Origin: Armillaria gallica | Lineage: Eukaryota; Basidiomycota; Agaricomycetes; Agaricales; Physalacriaceae | Length of the DNA stretch: 64,000 bases | Direction of reading: 5' to 3' | NCBI GenBank assembly: GCA_037576215.1 | Contig: JBANDB010000016.1 | Location: 868,001 to 932,000 of the forward strand | Shown: piece by piece, positions 1-13,742 of the stretch | Numbering within the stretch: position 1 is the first letter of the stretch | Layout of the letters: the number at the start of each line of letters is the position of its first letter | The notes under the pieces: model-generated | What the model was told of the DNA's origin: nothing | The model's input: the letters and a program-made list of their open reading frames with translations, nothing else | Database searches by the model: none | Position numbers and translations under genes: made by a program

Positions 1-3000
1 ACAGACTGGACGCGCACAGTTGCTAATGGGATTGCAGTGCACCCCTACGTAGCTGTTATATACCTATGATAAGGTCAGTTTCACGAATAGCGTATTCTAT
101 TCATGCAACATACGAAGGTCACCGTGGTGCAGCAATAGACGTTGCATGAAGCTCGAGCGTCCAAGGTCTCTGCAGCTTTGGGACCAGGCGCAGCCGCGCA
201 GAGCATCAGATAGAGAGGGAGTAAAGCGAGACCTTGCTTGAACATCATGATAATATGCAGTTCAAAGAACGATGCGGAAATATTGAGCTAAGGATCTGCT
301 TAAATACTGGCATCTCAGAATTCAAAGAGCCGTCTAGGCGTGCCAAGTACTACTACCACACGCATTGGATTACAGGCGTATCTTCGGAACTGTCAACATC
401 AAGGAATGGAAGGTAAAATCAAGTGGAAAACCACCTGTTCTGATAGATAGCGCGTTCCAGGTGGCTCGAAGTAGAGCTATTCGACGACCTTGACAAGCTA
501 AACTTCACTGGACGGGGAAAGCAAGCCGCCAATGTGTCGTGCCGATCAATCAACGGTTGGCAATTCGCAGAAAGTGCTTTGTTTTTTGACCTGATAGAAA
601 CCGTTTACATGCCGTCCAGAGAGGTAGGCGTGGTAGGCGTGGGAGCGCAAGTCTCATTTGCTACGCCGCCGTTCCTGGGCCTCCAGTGGATCGTCCGTAT
701 GTCTACGAAAGCAACCGGTGAGCGCCGACTAAAAGGGTAGGACAATGCCTGCAAGACCTGAAAAGATTTCAAAGCTTAGTCGAGTGCCTTGGCGCGTCCG
801 TGACATAGTAGAGCCCTCAACTGTCGAGGCTAACCCTTTCTCCAAACCAGCGAACCGAATGAGTAAGAGTAGCTTTTGGCGATGAATTTGGACTATCGGG
901 CCGGCAGAAGAGGTACCGCTACGGTCTCCCGAGGGGCTAGTGTTGAATGCATGAGACCAGTCACGCGCGCAGAATTATGTAAAGAAAAAAGAATGGAAAT
1001 CAGCCTGAAGATCGCAACGAACCCCGTAAGTGCGACGCTAGACCGTTCAGTAGAGGCCCATAGGATTCTCCTGGTCTTGAGATTTCGATAATCAACTTTG
1101 GGGATGCAACCTGGAGTGGGCGATTTTCCATATGATACGAAAGACGCCAAGTACCCACTGTAAAATACCTGGAATACGTTTTATGAACGATCTGTCGCAC
1201 TCCCTTTTCACGCATGATCACAGCCATACGTATTGTTCTGAGATTAGAAAGATCGTATATAAGCCTTGCTAGTACTTGACAAATGGGCGGAAACGTGCAA
1301 TCAAATACGCCAGTGCAAAAGACTGGACTTGTTAACGGGATTGCAGCTAGTCCCGATGCTAACTGTGCAATACCTATCAGCTTACGGACAGCAGGAGTAA
1401 TGGTGCATACAAAGCTCCGATCTGCAACTATATATGTGATAAGGAAGCCCCATGTCCCTCGACGGTTCAAGTTCTCTACAGCCAGGAAGTGATGCAGAGA
1501 TTACTTAGAGAGGAGATAGGGTAAGTGGAACATCGTGGCAGTAGGCAGGTGAAGGAACAATGTAAGAATATTACAGGCAGCCCTGGGCCTCGCTGGCAGG
1601 AGTCAGGAGCCGCCTGCAGACGTGAGCAGCACGCGCACTGAAAGCGGTCACCGGTCGGCGGTGGGCCATCTTGTGAGCTGTCAATAGAAGAATCTGGAAG
1701 ATTGAACTAAATTGTGTTTACTTGTTTTGAAAAGATGCTCCAGACGACCGACTCCAATAGCTCTTCGATTTCCACAAACAATCGGTAGAGCACTGGTACT
1801 CGACTGTTGAACTTGCAGTGCTCGTGAAGAGCCGAGCAAGCCGGTGGCGGCAAGTGCTGACCAATTGATCCGAATGCCTTTCTAAGCTTTGCGGGAAAAA
1901 TACGGGAAAATACTCTTGGGTCCGATGATGGGCATGCTATCCTTCGCGTAGTTGATGAGCATGTTACCATTTAGACGCGCATACTTGAACCCTAGTGCTA
2001 CATATCCGTGCCAGTTCTTGGCAGGTGTGTGAATGTTTCATTTTTGTCTCGCCAAATCACAGTCTTTCTCACCTTCCGTAGGTATATGTCGTCCATCTAT
2101 CGACGAGAAACGATTATTTCGCGAAAGAGACAGAACATTGGAACTCAGTGTCACTACCAAAGCTCGCCAGGTTCGCCATATACAACTGATTACCCAAATA
2201 GAACTTATCTGTTCTCAGATAGCAGTATCTTTCCAAGCGGGTGCATTACTTTCGACCCCGCCGTGTCACTAATGCGGCTACTCTGCCGAGGATAGATGCA
2301 CTTCGGGGAAATATCCAATTCTAAGGCATACCAACTCCAACTGTGAATGCATTTACCACCCTTATCATACACAATGTGGACTAACATAACTTCGTAGTTC
2401 TACGCGAAATCAATGCAGGGAAGATTCTGTCTGAAGGGCTCGTTTCTAATTCTTCTGATTAGCCTCGCTATCTGTTGAAGATTTGGGCAGAATTTTCCTT
2501 AGGCTTGCACAACCCATCTTCTCAACGACGGTGACACTGCGGCTTTGACGGCTCGCACTCAGGTCATACGTTCCTGGTGTGGCGCGCGCCCGTCTGAAAC
2601 GCTTAACCTCCGACCATTAGTCTCAGTGAAAGCTAGCGGGCCTCGCCATCGAAAAGGACCCTCTCGGCGATACCATTACGGGGCGGAGGATAGGCCTCGG
2701 CTACGGGCTATCGTCTGAACCCAGCCCTTGCGTTCGTTCCCTGAAGTCTTGACGTACTAGTAAGGAGCAGGTGCCCGACACTGTCTTTTAGTGCAGACGG
2801 ACGACTTCGTCAAACGAGTAAGTTATACCGATATTCTCTGCGGATATGTATGGAAAACAATTGGCACATTTTATCGAGGATTTTTTAAGTCCCGCTGCGC
2901 GCACTCAAACTATGTACGTGAATCCTGTTTACCAAGGACCTTATGGACATGTCATCGATTTTGTAGATTTTACCCCATATCAATCCTATCATCACCAATA

Positions 3001-3875
3001 GCCGCACGTCGGTACGCTATACCACCACCGGAGCTACACTTCATCAGAGACGTAGATTTTCCGGCCATTTCGCGCTGTGAGGCGGTGCACAAGCGAAAGT
3101 GAAACTTATTGCACCATGCCTCGCATTCCTTCCAAGGCAAGACAGAGCCACTGCGAAACCAAAATTAGGAACCAGCGTAGTAGCGACAGTAGCAATGCTC
3201 CAAACGACGCTGCTCGTTTCCGGACGGTGTCGGGACCTCAGAACACACCGAAGCTAGATCCCTTGAACAGGAAGAATTCAGTGCCTGCTCGCTCTTTTTG
3301 ATCTTTTACGGCGGTGGGAGCGTTTTCTATGCAGTCGGGGTTTTCGAGGCCCAGCTCATCCAATATCAAAAGGGATTTAAATTTCTCTCGTGTGAGGTTG
3401 GGCTCCTTCACCTTGATAATACATTAAGCACTACCATGTGCGCAGGTCCGGCCTCCCAGAAATTTTATTCGGTGTATACCACGCTGGACTTCGGTCCCGA
3501 AACTTATACCCTTAGAGCTTGGGACATGACTGACATTGTTCCTCAAAAGCAGTTCAAACATGGTGTTCTAATACACAAGCCCCACCCGTATGCGACGGTA
3601 TCAGTCCTAGCGCAGGTGAATGCTACCGTTCACCTTGTGCACCCTTAGTCTGATCATGAATACTGCGGTAGAGGCAATACGGTGGACGTGAGCGCTTACG
3701 CTTTAATTTAACGACGGAAGTGCTCGCGCACGGCTGACGGCATACCATCGTAGTGCGTCCTACATCCTTCTGGTGCAGCGAGGAACGGATCTCTTAATTT
3801 GCCGTCAGGTCTCGATGTACATTGTGAATTCCTGTGTAACCCGGCTACTTCATAGCCGTCCCTGGCTCCTTCGAC
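1..3875. other. no confident gene
   Basis: No open frame here has a recognisable domain or a convincing exon chain. The longest is a 116-codon plus-strand frame at 3298-3648, without a recognisable motif. Stretches near 1-80 and 1316-1445 look weakly alike (both contain a 'gactgga...gggattgcag' pattern and a later 'ataagg'), which could mark an old diverged repeat, but the similarity is too poor to define ends. I see no RNA gene or transposon terminus. Confidence 0.5.
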
Positions 3876-3891
3876 TTGCTTTGTAGGCGAA

Positions 3892-4828
3892 GTGGCACTC
3901 AATCGCCATTCAATCAGTCAACCATTCCGACCATCCACCACCTTTCCCGCAGCCCGGAAAGGAATTCTTTTGGTTTCTATCCGCCTGCATGCTTCCACTT
4001 TCCCGCTTCTTCCGCTTTCTCGGAAAACACCACGTTTCAGTGTCTACGGATTTTTACCAGAGGGTCGATATCCCGATTTTGCACCCGCACAGCATCCAGA
4101 AAAAGTGCCACCTATGTCCGTCGCTCTGATATCTCTACGTTTCTTGCACCCACCACCCAGTGTGGTATACGCCATTCAATATACGCATACCGAGTGAATC
4201 CAGAATCAATGCTTTCGGCTTATAGTTTACCCGGTTCTCGTAGAAGCAGACTTTACAGCAACTTATGTGACTTTCCGACTCTCGAAGAATCACAAGAGCC
4301 TTTTCAAATCGACGCCAATTCACATCATGTCTCCCTTTCTACGCAGGGTCAATGGAACAGCGGTAAGGGGGTGAGCGAATATCGAACTTCCATGATACCG
4401 GTCATCAAGTTGACTTCTATCCTGTATGAGGGGGCATCTCCATAACTGCCTCTGTTGCCGGCGCAAAGCATGGCGCACGTCTATTTTTTTCGGCCAGGTT
4501 CTGGACAGACCTTAATATCGTCAAGCCGGGAAAACAACCCTGTGTGCCAGAGTATTTGGAAGCTTCATGGTTTGATGGCCCTTACCTTTTTATGCGGTTT
4601 CAATTTGACTTATACCCATTTGTTTCCATCTTCTAGGGGCACGCCAACAGTTTTTCAGACCTCATGAGACAGGTATCCCAGCCATTCCATATCCGACATG
4701 TACCTCTTGAGGCACTAAGTGAACATGTAATCAACGATGATTTCAATCTTCTCCGCGTCTCTTTGGCTTCATCAAAGGAGATCGCAAAAGCATTAGTGAT
4801 GGTCGTCGAGGAAAACACGCGTCGTTAA
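3892..4828 (+). pseudogene. possible degraded or unrecognised multi-exon gene
   Basis: Several pieces read like coding exons but I could not join them into one frame. The frame over 3892-4197 is open and Pro/Ser rich. A stretch at about 4470-4570 reads well as protein. A clean terminal exon seems to follow a 'cttctag' acceptor at 4635 and runs in frame to TAA at 4826-4828; it includes the peptide LEALSEHVINDDFNLLRV. The phases of the candidate introns conflict, so this may be a decayed gene or chance. No family was recognised. Confidence 0.25.
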
Positions 4829-5248
4829 TTGGATAACTAACGGCGTTATCCGTTGGTACGGTACCTTTTATCTTACGATCGGAGGTATTTTCTCTTCTCA
4901 CTTGCCGCGAATCACAAACTTCTTATTCGTGCTTAGTTCGTCAGCTGCCTCCGTTTCTCATGCTCACCGCTCCACACTGACCACTCAAAACTCTAAACTT
5001 GACAAACGTATAGCGACGGAACGTGTCAACCTATTTGTTCCATTCTATTCCAGCACCGTCGCAGGAAAACATTTAGCGCCTACGGCGTTCGGACCTTGTT
5101 GAATCTCGACTATGTGCCTGATTGCATCACACAAGATCACATCGCTCTCCCTGGATGAGCGTATTACAATAATACCCCGGAAGGCATCACTTACGTTGTT
5201 AGCCTACATATATACTCTATCTGGAGACCGCCACCGGTGATTTTCTCC

Positions 5249-6445
5249 ATGCCCTCCTCCAGTCGCAGCAGCATCCCACACCCTCGTCGCCGTCCCCCTT
5301 CACCTGTCTCCATGTATGCACTACCTAACTGTGGTACTCCGAAGCCACCAAAGCCTCTGGTCAAGATAGAGAAGAAAGCGAAGAAATCAAAGCTATCTTC
5401 CGTTTTCTCTTCACCCGACCTATCTTCTCAGACCACCTTTCCAACCCTTTCCCCGACGTCGAGCCTAGGCTCATCTCTCCGCACAACTCCGAGTCGCACC
5501 TCGCGTCCCTCCTTTTCTCTTTCTCCTCTTCTGAGGCGTATCGGTATTGGCCGCAAGAAATCCAGTGTGTCAACAGTGCCGCCAGTACCAGATGTTGTTC
5601 TGCCGGTCCCTCAACATCAGCGTCCTGGTGAAAGTCAGCCCCCATATACGCCAGAAGGGAGGGCGAATGCATATCGTGCTGCTAGGGCATCGCCTGCGTC
5701 GTCAGCGTTTCCTTATGACACTACTCTTCTGCAGCCGAAGACTTCGAATTCCCCCAAGACACCCAGACGGCCCAAAACTGCGCCATCCGGCTATGTCCCA
5801 CGTAATTTTGCCCCGGAACCGTGGTCATCCCATACCCCGCCTTCCGACAAATACCTTCATCCCACACGATATCAGATGAACCAATCGCAGTCCTCCTTTA
5901 ATGACCGGTCCATTGCGACTCGGTCGCGTACATCTTCAGAGTCTTCCTGCTATTCTCAGGAAAGCGCTCTATCCGACAGACATCTCCGCACTTACCACTC
6001 CTCCATCTTACGACCTGATGCTATGCAATCTTCGTCTCGCCTGCATCCCCCTTCATTAGCGCCAGGAAGGCTCCGCACTGTTTCCGAAATCTCATCGAAG
6101 ACTCATGTACCTGAGTCCAACCCTCCTCTAATTGAATTCAGTTTGAAGTCACCCAAACCAGCGCCCATCACCAAACAGACGAGTCTTGATAAGATCAACC
6201 CGTCTCAGGCTGTTGCAACACCTCCAAAGCTTAAGCGTCCCAGGACAGCACCACATGCATTTGTTTCAAGGGATCCAGCCTTGTTCATTGCGCCACGCCC
6301 TGATACACCATTCCTCCATTACCTCGAAGGCTCTAGGGGTTACGTCGAGGTTTCAGGCTGGAGGGAACGTAAACAGGGCTGGAGCGGCGAATGGAACAGG
6401 GATAATTTGCAGGAGGTTATTGGGGTATTGCGGAATTTACGGTGA
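5249..6445 (+). CDS. Ser/Pro-rich low-complexity protein, function unknown
   Basis: A single-exon open frame of 398 codons from the first ATG at 5249; the frame also extends four codons upstream to a GTG. A TATA-like run (tatatact) lies about 35 bases upstream, near 5209-5216. The protein is rich in Ser, Pro, Thr and Arg over its first 330 residues, with a basic patch near the N-terminus (KIEKKAKKSK) and repeated RPRTAP/RPKTAP-type motifs. It ends in a more ordered, Trp-rich tail (residues ~355-398) that contains GWRERKQGWSGEW. No signal peptide or membrane segment is visible. Proteins of this style are common uncharacterised proteins of agaricomycetes; I do not know a function. The long uninterrupted frame with fungal-like codon use makes it a probable real gene. 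Confidence 0.75.
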   Translation: MPSSSRSSIPHPRRRPPSPVSMYALPNCGTPKPPKPLVKIEKKAKKSKLSSVFSSPDLSSQTTFPTLSPTSSLGSSLRTTPSRTSRPSFSLSPLLRRIGIGRKKSSVSTVPPVPDVVLPVPQHQRPGESQPPYTPEGRANAYRAARASPASSAFPYDTTLLQPKTSNSPKTPRRPKTAPSGYVPRNFAPEPWSSHTPPSDKYLHPTRYQMNQSQSSFNDRSIATRSRTSSESSCYSQESALSDRHLRTYHSSILRPDAMQSSSRLHPPSLAPGRLRTVSEISSKTHVPESNPPLIEFSLKSPKPAPITKQTSLDKINPSQAVATPPKLKRPRTAPHAFVSRDPALFIAPRPDTPFLHYLEGSRGYVEVSGWRERKQGWSGEWNRDNLQEVIGVLRNLR

Positions 6446-9400
6446 AACCTCCGGAAGGTCGTGAATACCGGGAGGGGTTAGGTCAGTGACGCTCAGTGTC
6501 TCTGCAATATCCATGACTGACGGCGCGCCTTAGGTTCTTTCCTATTAGGTCTTATTTGATAAATCGCGCATTCATTCATTCGTTCATTCATGTTGTTGTT
6601 GTACCATCATCGCGCACTCCCAGGCTACTTGTAATTCTAATACCGGACCGAATGGTTTATCAAGAAACCTGGACGTCGGTCCGATGATCATTGATGACAC
6701 GAAACATAACCAGTAAGCACTGTCACATTCTCTACTTGTTCGTCGGTTTGATAACGCGGTACACTGCAGCATACTACGATCGAATCTCCGCTTGACGGAT
6801 TGTCTTAGGCGCAGCTGGTGGCTGTTAGCTCTAACCGGGGGAATATTTACGATACCTTGATATCTATCAACTTAGCTCCGTTCGACTCTATTAATATGAT
6901 TATTCAGCTTCACAGATTAGACGGCTCACAGTCGTTCCGTCTGTCTTCCGCAATACGTGAGGAATTAGTGTTTACAATTCAAACCATGGGAAAGACATCG
7001 ACATCGTGCTTCTTTCTAATTCCATCTCGCAGCCGACCATGGGAGACGGCGCCACTATGATACGTCCGTCCATCATAAATACCGTAAGTCTCCGTCAAGA
7101 TAAGGCACATGAAGAAGCTGCAAGAGTTTTGGGACTCCATCCAAGTCTGCTCATTGGTTCGCGATACCGTTAGAATCCTGACGTACGTTCTTCCCGTCGG
7201 CCTTTGAAGTGGTAATCCATTTCGTCGTTCTTGCAGTTGGTGGAGTCATCGTCTCATATTGACATAACTGAGATGCCCCATGGGGTTCGCCATTCACTCA
7301 TCAAGCAAAAGGGTGTCGTTCAGGATTGATAAAGGGTCGAAGACCGCTCTATACCGTCCATGATTGCTACCCCAAAGTATACCGCTCCTTCTCACAGTGA
7401 GTCAAAGTGAGGGACGCAAAGTGCTCAGCATGATGAAAATTGATTTAATTGAAGGATGATTTATTGATCATTATTGCCCCACGTCGACCGGCTCCCATGC
7501 TGATCATCCCTGACCGGCGCCTCTTGACATCGGTATTATTGAGCATCAGCTTCGGTAGCGACGATGCTACTCATCCCTGGGGCTGTTTGATGGGGCTTCA
7601 GGTAGGAGGAACGGTCCGTCTGTGGCTGTATACTAGACACCGCGAGATTTTCGTCATGTATTCTGCAAATGCATGCACGGGGTAATCCTCAGAACGAAGA
7701 GGTAGATCTATTATCGGAGTCACTATCCGAGGTCGACCCGCAGGTTACAACTTACCGCTAGAACTCATCGAGAGAGAGGCCCGCGTTTTGTGAGCCTGGG
7801 CTCGGAGGTTCGCGATTCGTAACGAAGATCAGTGGCCGCCGATGAAAATCTTTTTGAGGTAGATGCGTGAAATCCAGTCCAATTCTAGATGACTGATCGG
7901 AAATAACCCTTTGGATTGTACGAGAGCCAAGGAGGGATGTATTTATAGTCTTCCATGACTCTGTTGCCGGACTTTCTGTCCGTGGAGTATGGCAGGTCAA
8001 TCGACGCGATACAGTATACACTGCAGCAGGGAATACAGCTCCCAACTTTGATGTAGACAAATTATCTACAAATTATCATAATACATCAGAAGCAAAAGTT
8101 ATATAATCACGAATAGCTGGAAGCGCGTCACAGTGCTCTAGCCATTCAATCGCCTGCCTTTTTTTTTCGCGTTAGGAAATTTGATCCACACGCGCAACAC
8201 CAAGACGTAGCGATGACATCATGCAGCTCGGTGCTTGTGGGTAAAGAATCAAAAGGTCCTTCTCATGAATAGATTCGACTATATCATCAGGCTCTTCGCT
8301 GACTATCCGCTGACCAGAAAGCAGCCGCGGGGTAGATACCATACTGCGCAGTCCAAAGGAAGTCGAGAAAAAAGTTCACGTCCACCTGATATGCCGAGTC
8401 AGAGCTGCAAACAGACAATGCTGTGTCCCACGAAGCCTGGAAAGAGACCACGAGAGACAAAACTATAGCTTCGTTATCATCTTGATAAGAATGCATGATG
8501 ATTGATTGACAGATCGGACTAGGAAGGTATGGAGGAAGTGTCGGAGTAGCCGCTGTGAATACATTCAGGCTGATGGTGGTGATAGTGGCACAATCTGGGG
8601 CCTACAGTCTGTTTCAGCAGTCACGGGCGAGGACAAAAGCGAGAGCAGAGCTCTCATGAGATTGATGTGGATAAGCATTATTTATTCGCAAGATTCATGG
8701 GTCTGTAGAGGAGTCGACAAGTATTCCCCCTCAGCTGCGTACCATGGGCTTGGCAAACGAGATTATACCACTGACAGAGGATGGGATAGGCAGAGAATAT
8801 GAATAATTTAAGATCGACGGACGCACCATCCATCGACAAAAGTTTTCGGCGAATCTGACCGTTGATTCTGGCACGTTCGGCTTGGATGGACAAAAAGCAA
8901 TGCACACACGGGCTTCGTGTGGAATGTTACGTCGTGCATCATCAGTCCACAAGCGAGGAAAGGCTTCTTATGCTTAAAATTTATAGGACGAGAAAAATTC
9001 TATGCCTCGGGGATACCTACATAGACAATGTGCCTCATATTAACTATGATACTAACCCACTGATAGGTTGAGATCCTTACTTTTCATGGTATTCCACGCG
9101 GCCAGAAAATTACTATTTCCTTGGCAATTCGATCTGATAGTACCCTCACAGTCGAAGGTAACATCTGTCGATACCAAGATGTAGCAGGCAGGGAGATAGA
9201 TATGCAGCGTTACACGACAGTGTCCACACAGTAAACGTCGGTTCACTGAGCGGCAGCGTAGGATCCGCAATAACCAACGGAAGGACCAGAAGCAGCAATA
9301 TATGATAGACCTGATATTGGAAAATTTCAGCCAAGAAACAAGGTCAAAAGATACCGAAGTCCACCTAGAGATTATCAGGGAAACGAGAGCGGAAAATTTT

Positions 9401-9778
9401 TGTCGCCACAATTAGCCAAATTAGAGGAAGACTGGAAAACTGGATTGATTGGCCATCTCCGCTGATACAGCTAAGGTGGTGGTGGTGGTGGTACCGGTGC
9501 CAGGTCCCAATCAGAAACGGCCGGGTCCACAGCCCTAACATGACAATAGCGCCGTGGCCACAAAGGCTCGTACCGTTTTGATCGCACGGTTGCGTACGTC
9601 TCGCGGAGTAGAGGGTGAATAGGAAGGAAAGATCGGACGGAGCATTCCGGGCCGCTTCGTCTCTTGCTCTCGAACTACGACCACGACCACGGCTCATTTG
9701 CCTGTTGCTCGCAGTTGAATCTCGGCGTTAACATTTTCTGCTGTCAGCTCTGGCAGAAACATACCTGGCATCGCCGCG
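6446..9778. other. no confident gene; weak coding-like stretch and a (GGT)6 run
   Basis: Nothing here is a secure gene. A plus-strand frame open from a TGA at 6958-6960 to TAG at 7173 gives a plausible peptide (containing DIDIVLLSNSISQPTMGDGA) and lies near intron-like signals (gtaag at 7083, a 'cttgcag' acceptor near 7236). I could not build a gene from it and no family was recognised. A (GGT)6 microsatellite lies at 9475-9492, upstream of the Tad2 gene. A minus-strand Arg-rich frame at 9365-9697 is probably incidental. Confidence 0.4.
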
Positions 9779-10509
<731 letters not shown>

Positions 10510-12229
10510 TGACCAGATCTCGTCTTTACAGGCCGATACCCAATTTCTTGTTCAAGGATCATTCCACACGAAATCCGAAAGACGTCTACTGAGGTTGAAT
10601 TCTCGACCAAGTCGTGTCACAACATCATGGTTTCGCTATGATCTTGGCAGGCTATGCTGTTTCCTTTAGGTGTTACTTTTAAACCGAGGTGATTTTGGAC
10701 AAGGTCTGCCCATCGTCTTACTGTTTCTTCGTTTCTCGTTCTCAACTTGCTATCTAGGCCTGCTAAATCACTCATTGCCTCGGTGCTCTGCCTCAAAGTA
10801 CGACGCAGTCCTGAACTCGTCGTACTTAAGACATATACACTATACTATTCTGCGAATCCAAATAAAACTGTTACAATTTAAACTCAGCCAGCATTGACAT
10901 GTTCTCCGACTTCGAGGAGACAAATTTTCCGTAGCGATAATGGATACTCAGTCCGAAGATCTCTTTTGATCCTGCAGAACGAAATCCGTACTCTGAAGAT
11001 GGCAACTTGTCCCGGCGACAGTGGTCCATCCAACCTCCTCTGGCTCATAATCCTCCCAAGGTGCAGCTAGTAACACAAAATCTGCATCAGGCACCGCCTT
11101 TGGACGAAAGACAAACTTCAAGCGGTGGCGAGGAGATTGGTCATTTCTGGCCATATCCGGTGGGAGAAAAGGATGCATTCGGTATTGAGCAGACTTTGGC
11201 ACGACGAGAGCTTGATGCTGCTCTCGCGCTCCTTCCTGACAGTCCAGTAAACAACAAATGATTGTCAAGATGAGGCTTCTACGCCTCTCTTGCAAGCTAC
11301 CATCATGTCTTTATGGGTGGAATCATTCCAGGATCTTGTTATAAGACTGAAAAAGTAGCCAGGATAACGACTATTTTGTGTATCTCCATCTGATGCTAAT
11401 TTAAATTACAGATAAGCGCGACGGACATTGGTCCAAGCTTCGTATCAAAGTGAACGCTGCAGAGATCTGTGAAGGCATAGTTTCTCCCGACTACTTTGGG
11501 GGTATGCCTCCGCCATGTCGGCAACTTGTTGGTTACCAGCTGAGCAAAGAACATGGCCCGCTTGTGCCCAGTAAAAATCCGAAGGGGATAGCTCATTCAG
11601 AAGTCCCGCGCTTTTGAAGGTATGTTGCAATCTTCCTTGAACACAAGCCGCGCCGACAGGCTCCCAAGATTCTAATCTGTATTCTTTGGGAAACAAGCGC
11701 CCTTAGAACGAAAAAGTTTCAGACGGCAACAACTTACTATGACGGGCTATGGTCGGGTACGGAGGTAATACCAGTCGTCATCGCATTCACAGCGGTTATG
11801 GTAAGTGCAGAACAGAGCTTTGGATTTTATGGCTGATACAAGCCACACAGCTTCGTTTTCTGCTCTCGGGCGACCCCTCCTTATCTCAGACAGAGGTGCA
11901 AAGTCCAGAATCGACTACTTCTCCGACTTCGAGTTCTACGTCAGCACTGTTTTTTCGTGGCCACTTGTCGAGCTATTTAACTGCATCTTTCTCTTTTCTT
12001 GGCTTTGTGTAAGTTGTGGTAGGTGTAACTGGCCCGTAATGTGACGTCCTTACCTTCCAGTCTATAGTATCGTCCTTCTATTGTTGTATGATATTTAAGA
12101 TGAGGTGTGTGTTACGAGTCTACGATAAAAAAGAAATCTGATAATACAAACACTGCGACGCCGAGATGTTTGAACCCGGAAGTGAAAAATAGACAATATG
12201 TAGACCATGAGTCGAGCCACCTAGTAATT
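10510..12229. other. no confident gene; weak terminal-exon-like stretch at 11412-11617
   Basis: The plus strand has a good 3' splice signal (branch-like tgctaat, then aattacag ending at 11411). An open frame follows to TGA at 11615-11617 and encodes a plausible peptide including KVNAAEICEGIVSPDYFGG. No upstream exon could be joined and no family was recognised. Minus-strand frames at 10948-11295 and 11445-11696 are also open but show no motif. Treat as intergenic or a gene relic. Confidence 0.35.
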
Positions 12230-13742
12230 TCATTCTATACCCACTTTGTTATCAGCGTTGTGCGCGCTTGCAAGGCCATCGTCACAAGGTGCGCGGGGAA
12301 TCTTGTCAGTATGCATAGTACTCCCCCCAACGCCGCTCATAGAGTCTGCCTGATCCAGACCAGAGGAGTGCGCTGTCGTCGGCACGCCTATCCTCAGATC
12401 ACTGAGTGGATACGATGTCGTAGTGGCGATATGGTTAGGGTTGCCTATGTTGCCCGTTCTTACAGCCCATTCCTGCGTTGTCTGCTGAAACGTCTCGATA
12501 GCCACGTCGAGCGTTGATCGCAGGCATACAAGAGTGATAATCAGCGTAGGATATATGGCCTATAGATGAATATGGTTAAACACGAGGAATGAGAAGAGAA
12601 TTATATCTTATACGAACCGTCAGCTGTGAAAGAATATCTATCACGATGTAGATGAGGTTATCGCCGCATACGAGAGCCACGATAGCTACAAACTATCGTA
12701 TAATTGAGTTGGTTTTCTATAGGAAGGAAGAATGTTACGAACCCATGTGCAGCAGTAGAAGATGCCGGACTCGATTAGAATGGCGAGAATACCATTTTGC
12801 CTACGGACTCTAGTCATGAACGTCTCACCCGTAATAGCACGGATGTATTTATTATGCGACCTTGGCAAAAACGACAAAATTGAACATGAGCTCAATAGAG
12901 AACGGGGCCCACAACATACCATGTACGATACGCGACGAGGAACGTAGCCCAGATATTCGTTATTAGCGTCGAACCTATGAAAGCGGTCGCCCAGGCACTT
13001 AAAGAAGGATTCTCGAAGAGGGTGATCACTGGAGGAGCCATAGTATATATTCGAATTAGTCCGGTGGCAGTAGCTGGGTTTATGAAAGCGTGAGAGAGAT
13101 AAAATTGATGAACATCTTTATACTTACTTAGGGTGCTGCTAAGTAGGGTAGCTGTAGTGATGACTACCCGCCATTTTCGGTTCCATAATATCCAGGCTCT
13201 CCATATAACGATTCCATCCCCGATTACGATCTAAGGAACGTCAGTACGCTTTTGGCAAGGAACAGAGAGTGTGGTTGTACGTTGGTAGATTCCAGCAATA
13301 TCTGCCAATATATATTTGGCGCAGAATTGTCTTTGAAAGCTGTGGGATTGTCTGCTGCATGTTGAGGGAGAAAGGCATGGAGAATTTGTTGGAAGTTGAT
13401 CGACATATGTGACGTCGCTACTGCCCACATTATGGAGTTTAACACGGTCATGACGACGATGACTTTGGTTTTCTTCCTTTTGAACCTGGAAAGGAGCTTC
13501 ATTGCAAGTTCACAACAACCATGATGCAAGGAAACTCACAGCAAGAGATACATTGACACTAGCCAAAGAGCAGTATACATCCCTGAGAATCCTTTTATAA
13601 ATACAACTTAGCTGACTATGGTTTGAAAAGAAACCATACCGTGGAGTAGGACCTCAATCCCGATAGCGATGAAGTGCGCTTCTGCAATCAAAAACGGCAT
13701 GTCTAGGAGGTATCGGCTAAGCGAGGCGAGGATAGAGAGCAT
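12230..13742 (-). CDS. multi-pass membrane protein of an agaricomycete-type family
   Basis: Eight exons on the minus strand: 13640-13742, 13540-13582, 13281-13485, 13128-13230, 12920-13073, 12743-12860, 12618-12692 and 12230-12559 (TGA). All introns are GT-AG and all phases agree, giving 376 residues. The protein has about seven hydrophobic segments: FIAIGIEVLLHGMYTALW, KVIVVMTVLNSIMWAVA, the IGDGIVIWRAWILW motif with its following helix, AFIGSTLITNIWATFLVAY, ILAILIESGIFYCCTW, FVAIVALVCGDNLIYIVIDI and IYPTLIITLVCL. A polar Ser/Thr-rich tail of about 85 residues follows. The 'GDxxVIWRAWxLW' and 'ESGxxYCCxW...YPTLII' signatures belong to a large family of uncharacterised agaricomycete membrane proteins. 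An alternative start is the internal Met at 13700. Exons 1-5 were copied into the downstream duplication unit as a pseudogene. Confidence 0.85.

Noticed and set aside
1000..1470. 156-codon minus-strand frame as a gene
   Set aside because: Overlaps other open frames, has no motif, and no family-like composition.
4470..4560. Possible P-loop (RPGSGQT, or AGKTT in another frame)
   Set aside because: Neither has a full Walker A consensus with a supporting domain, and the two lie in conflicting frames.
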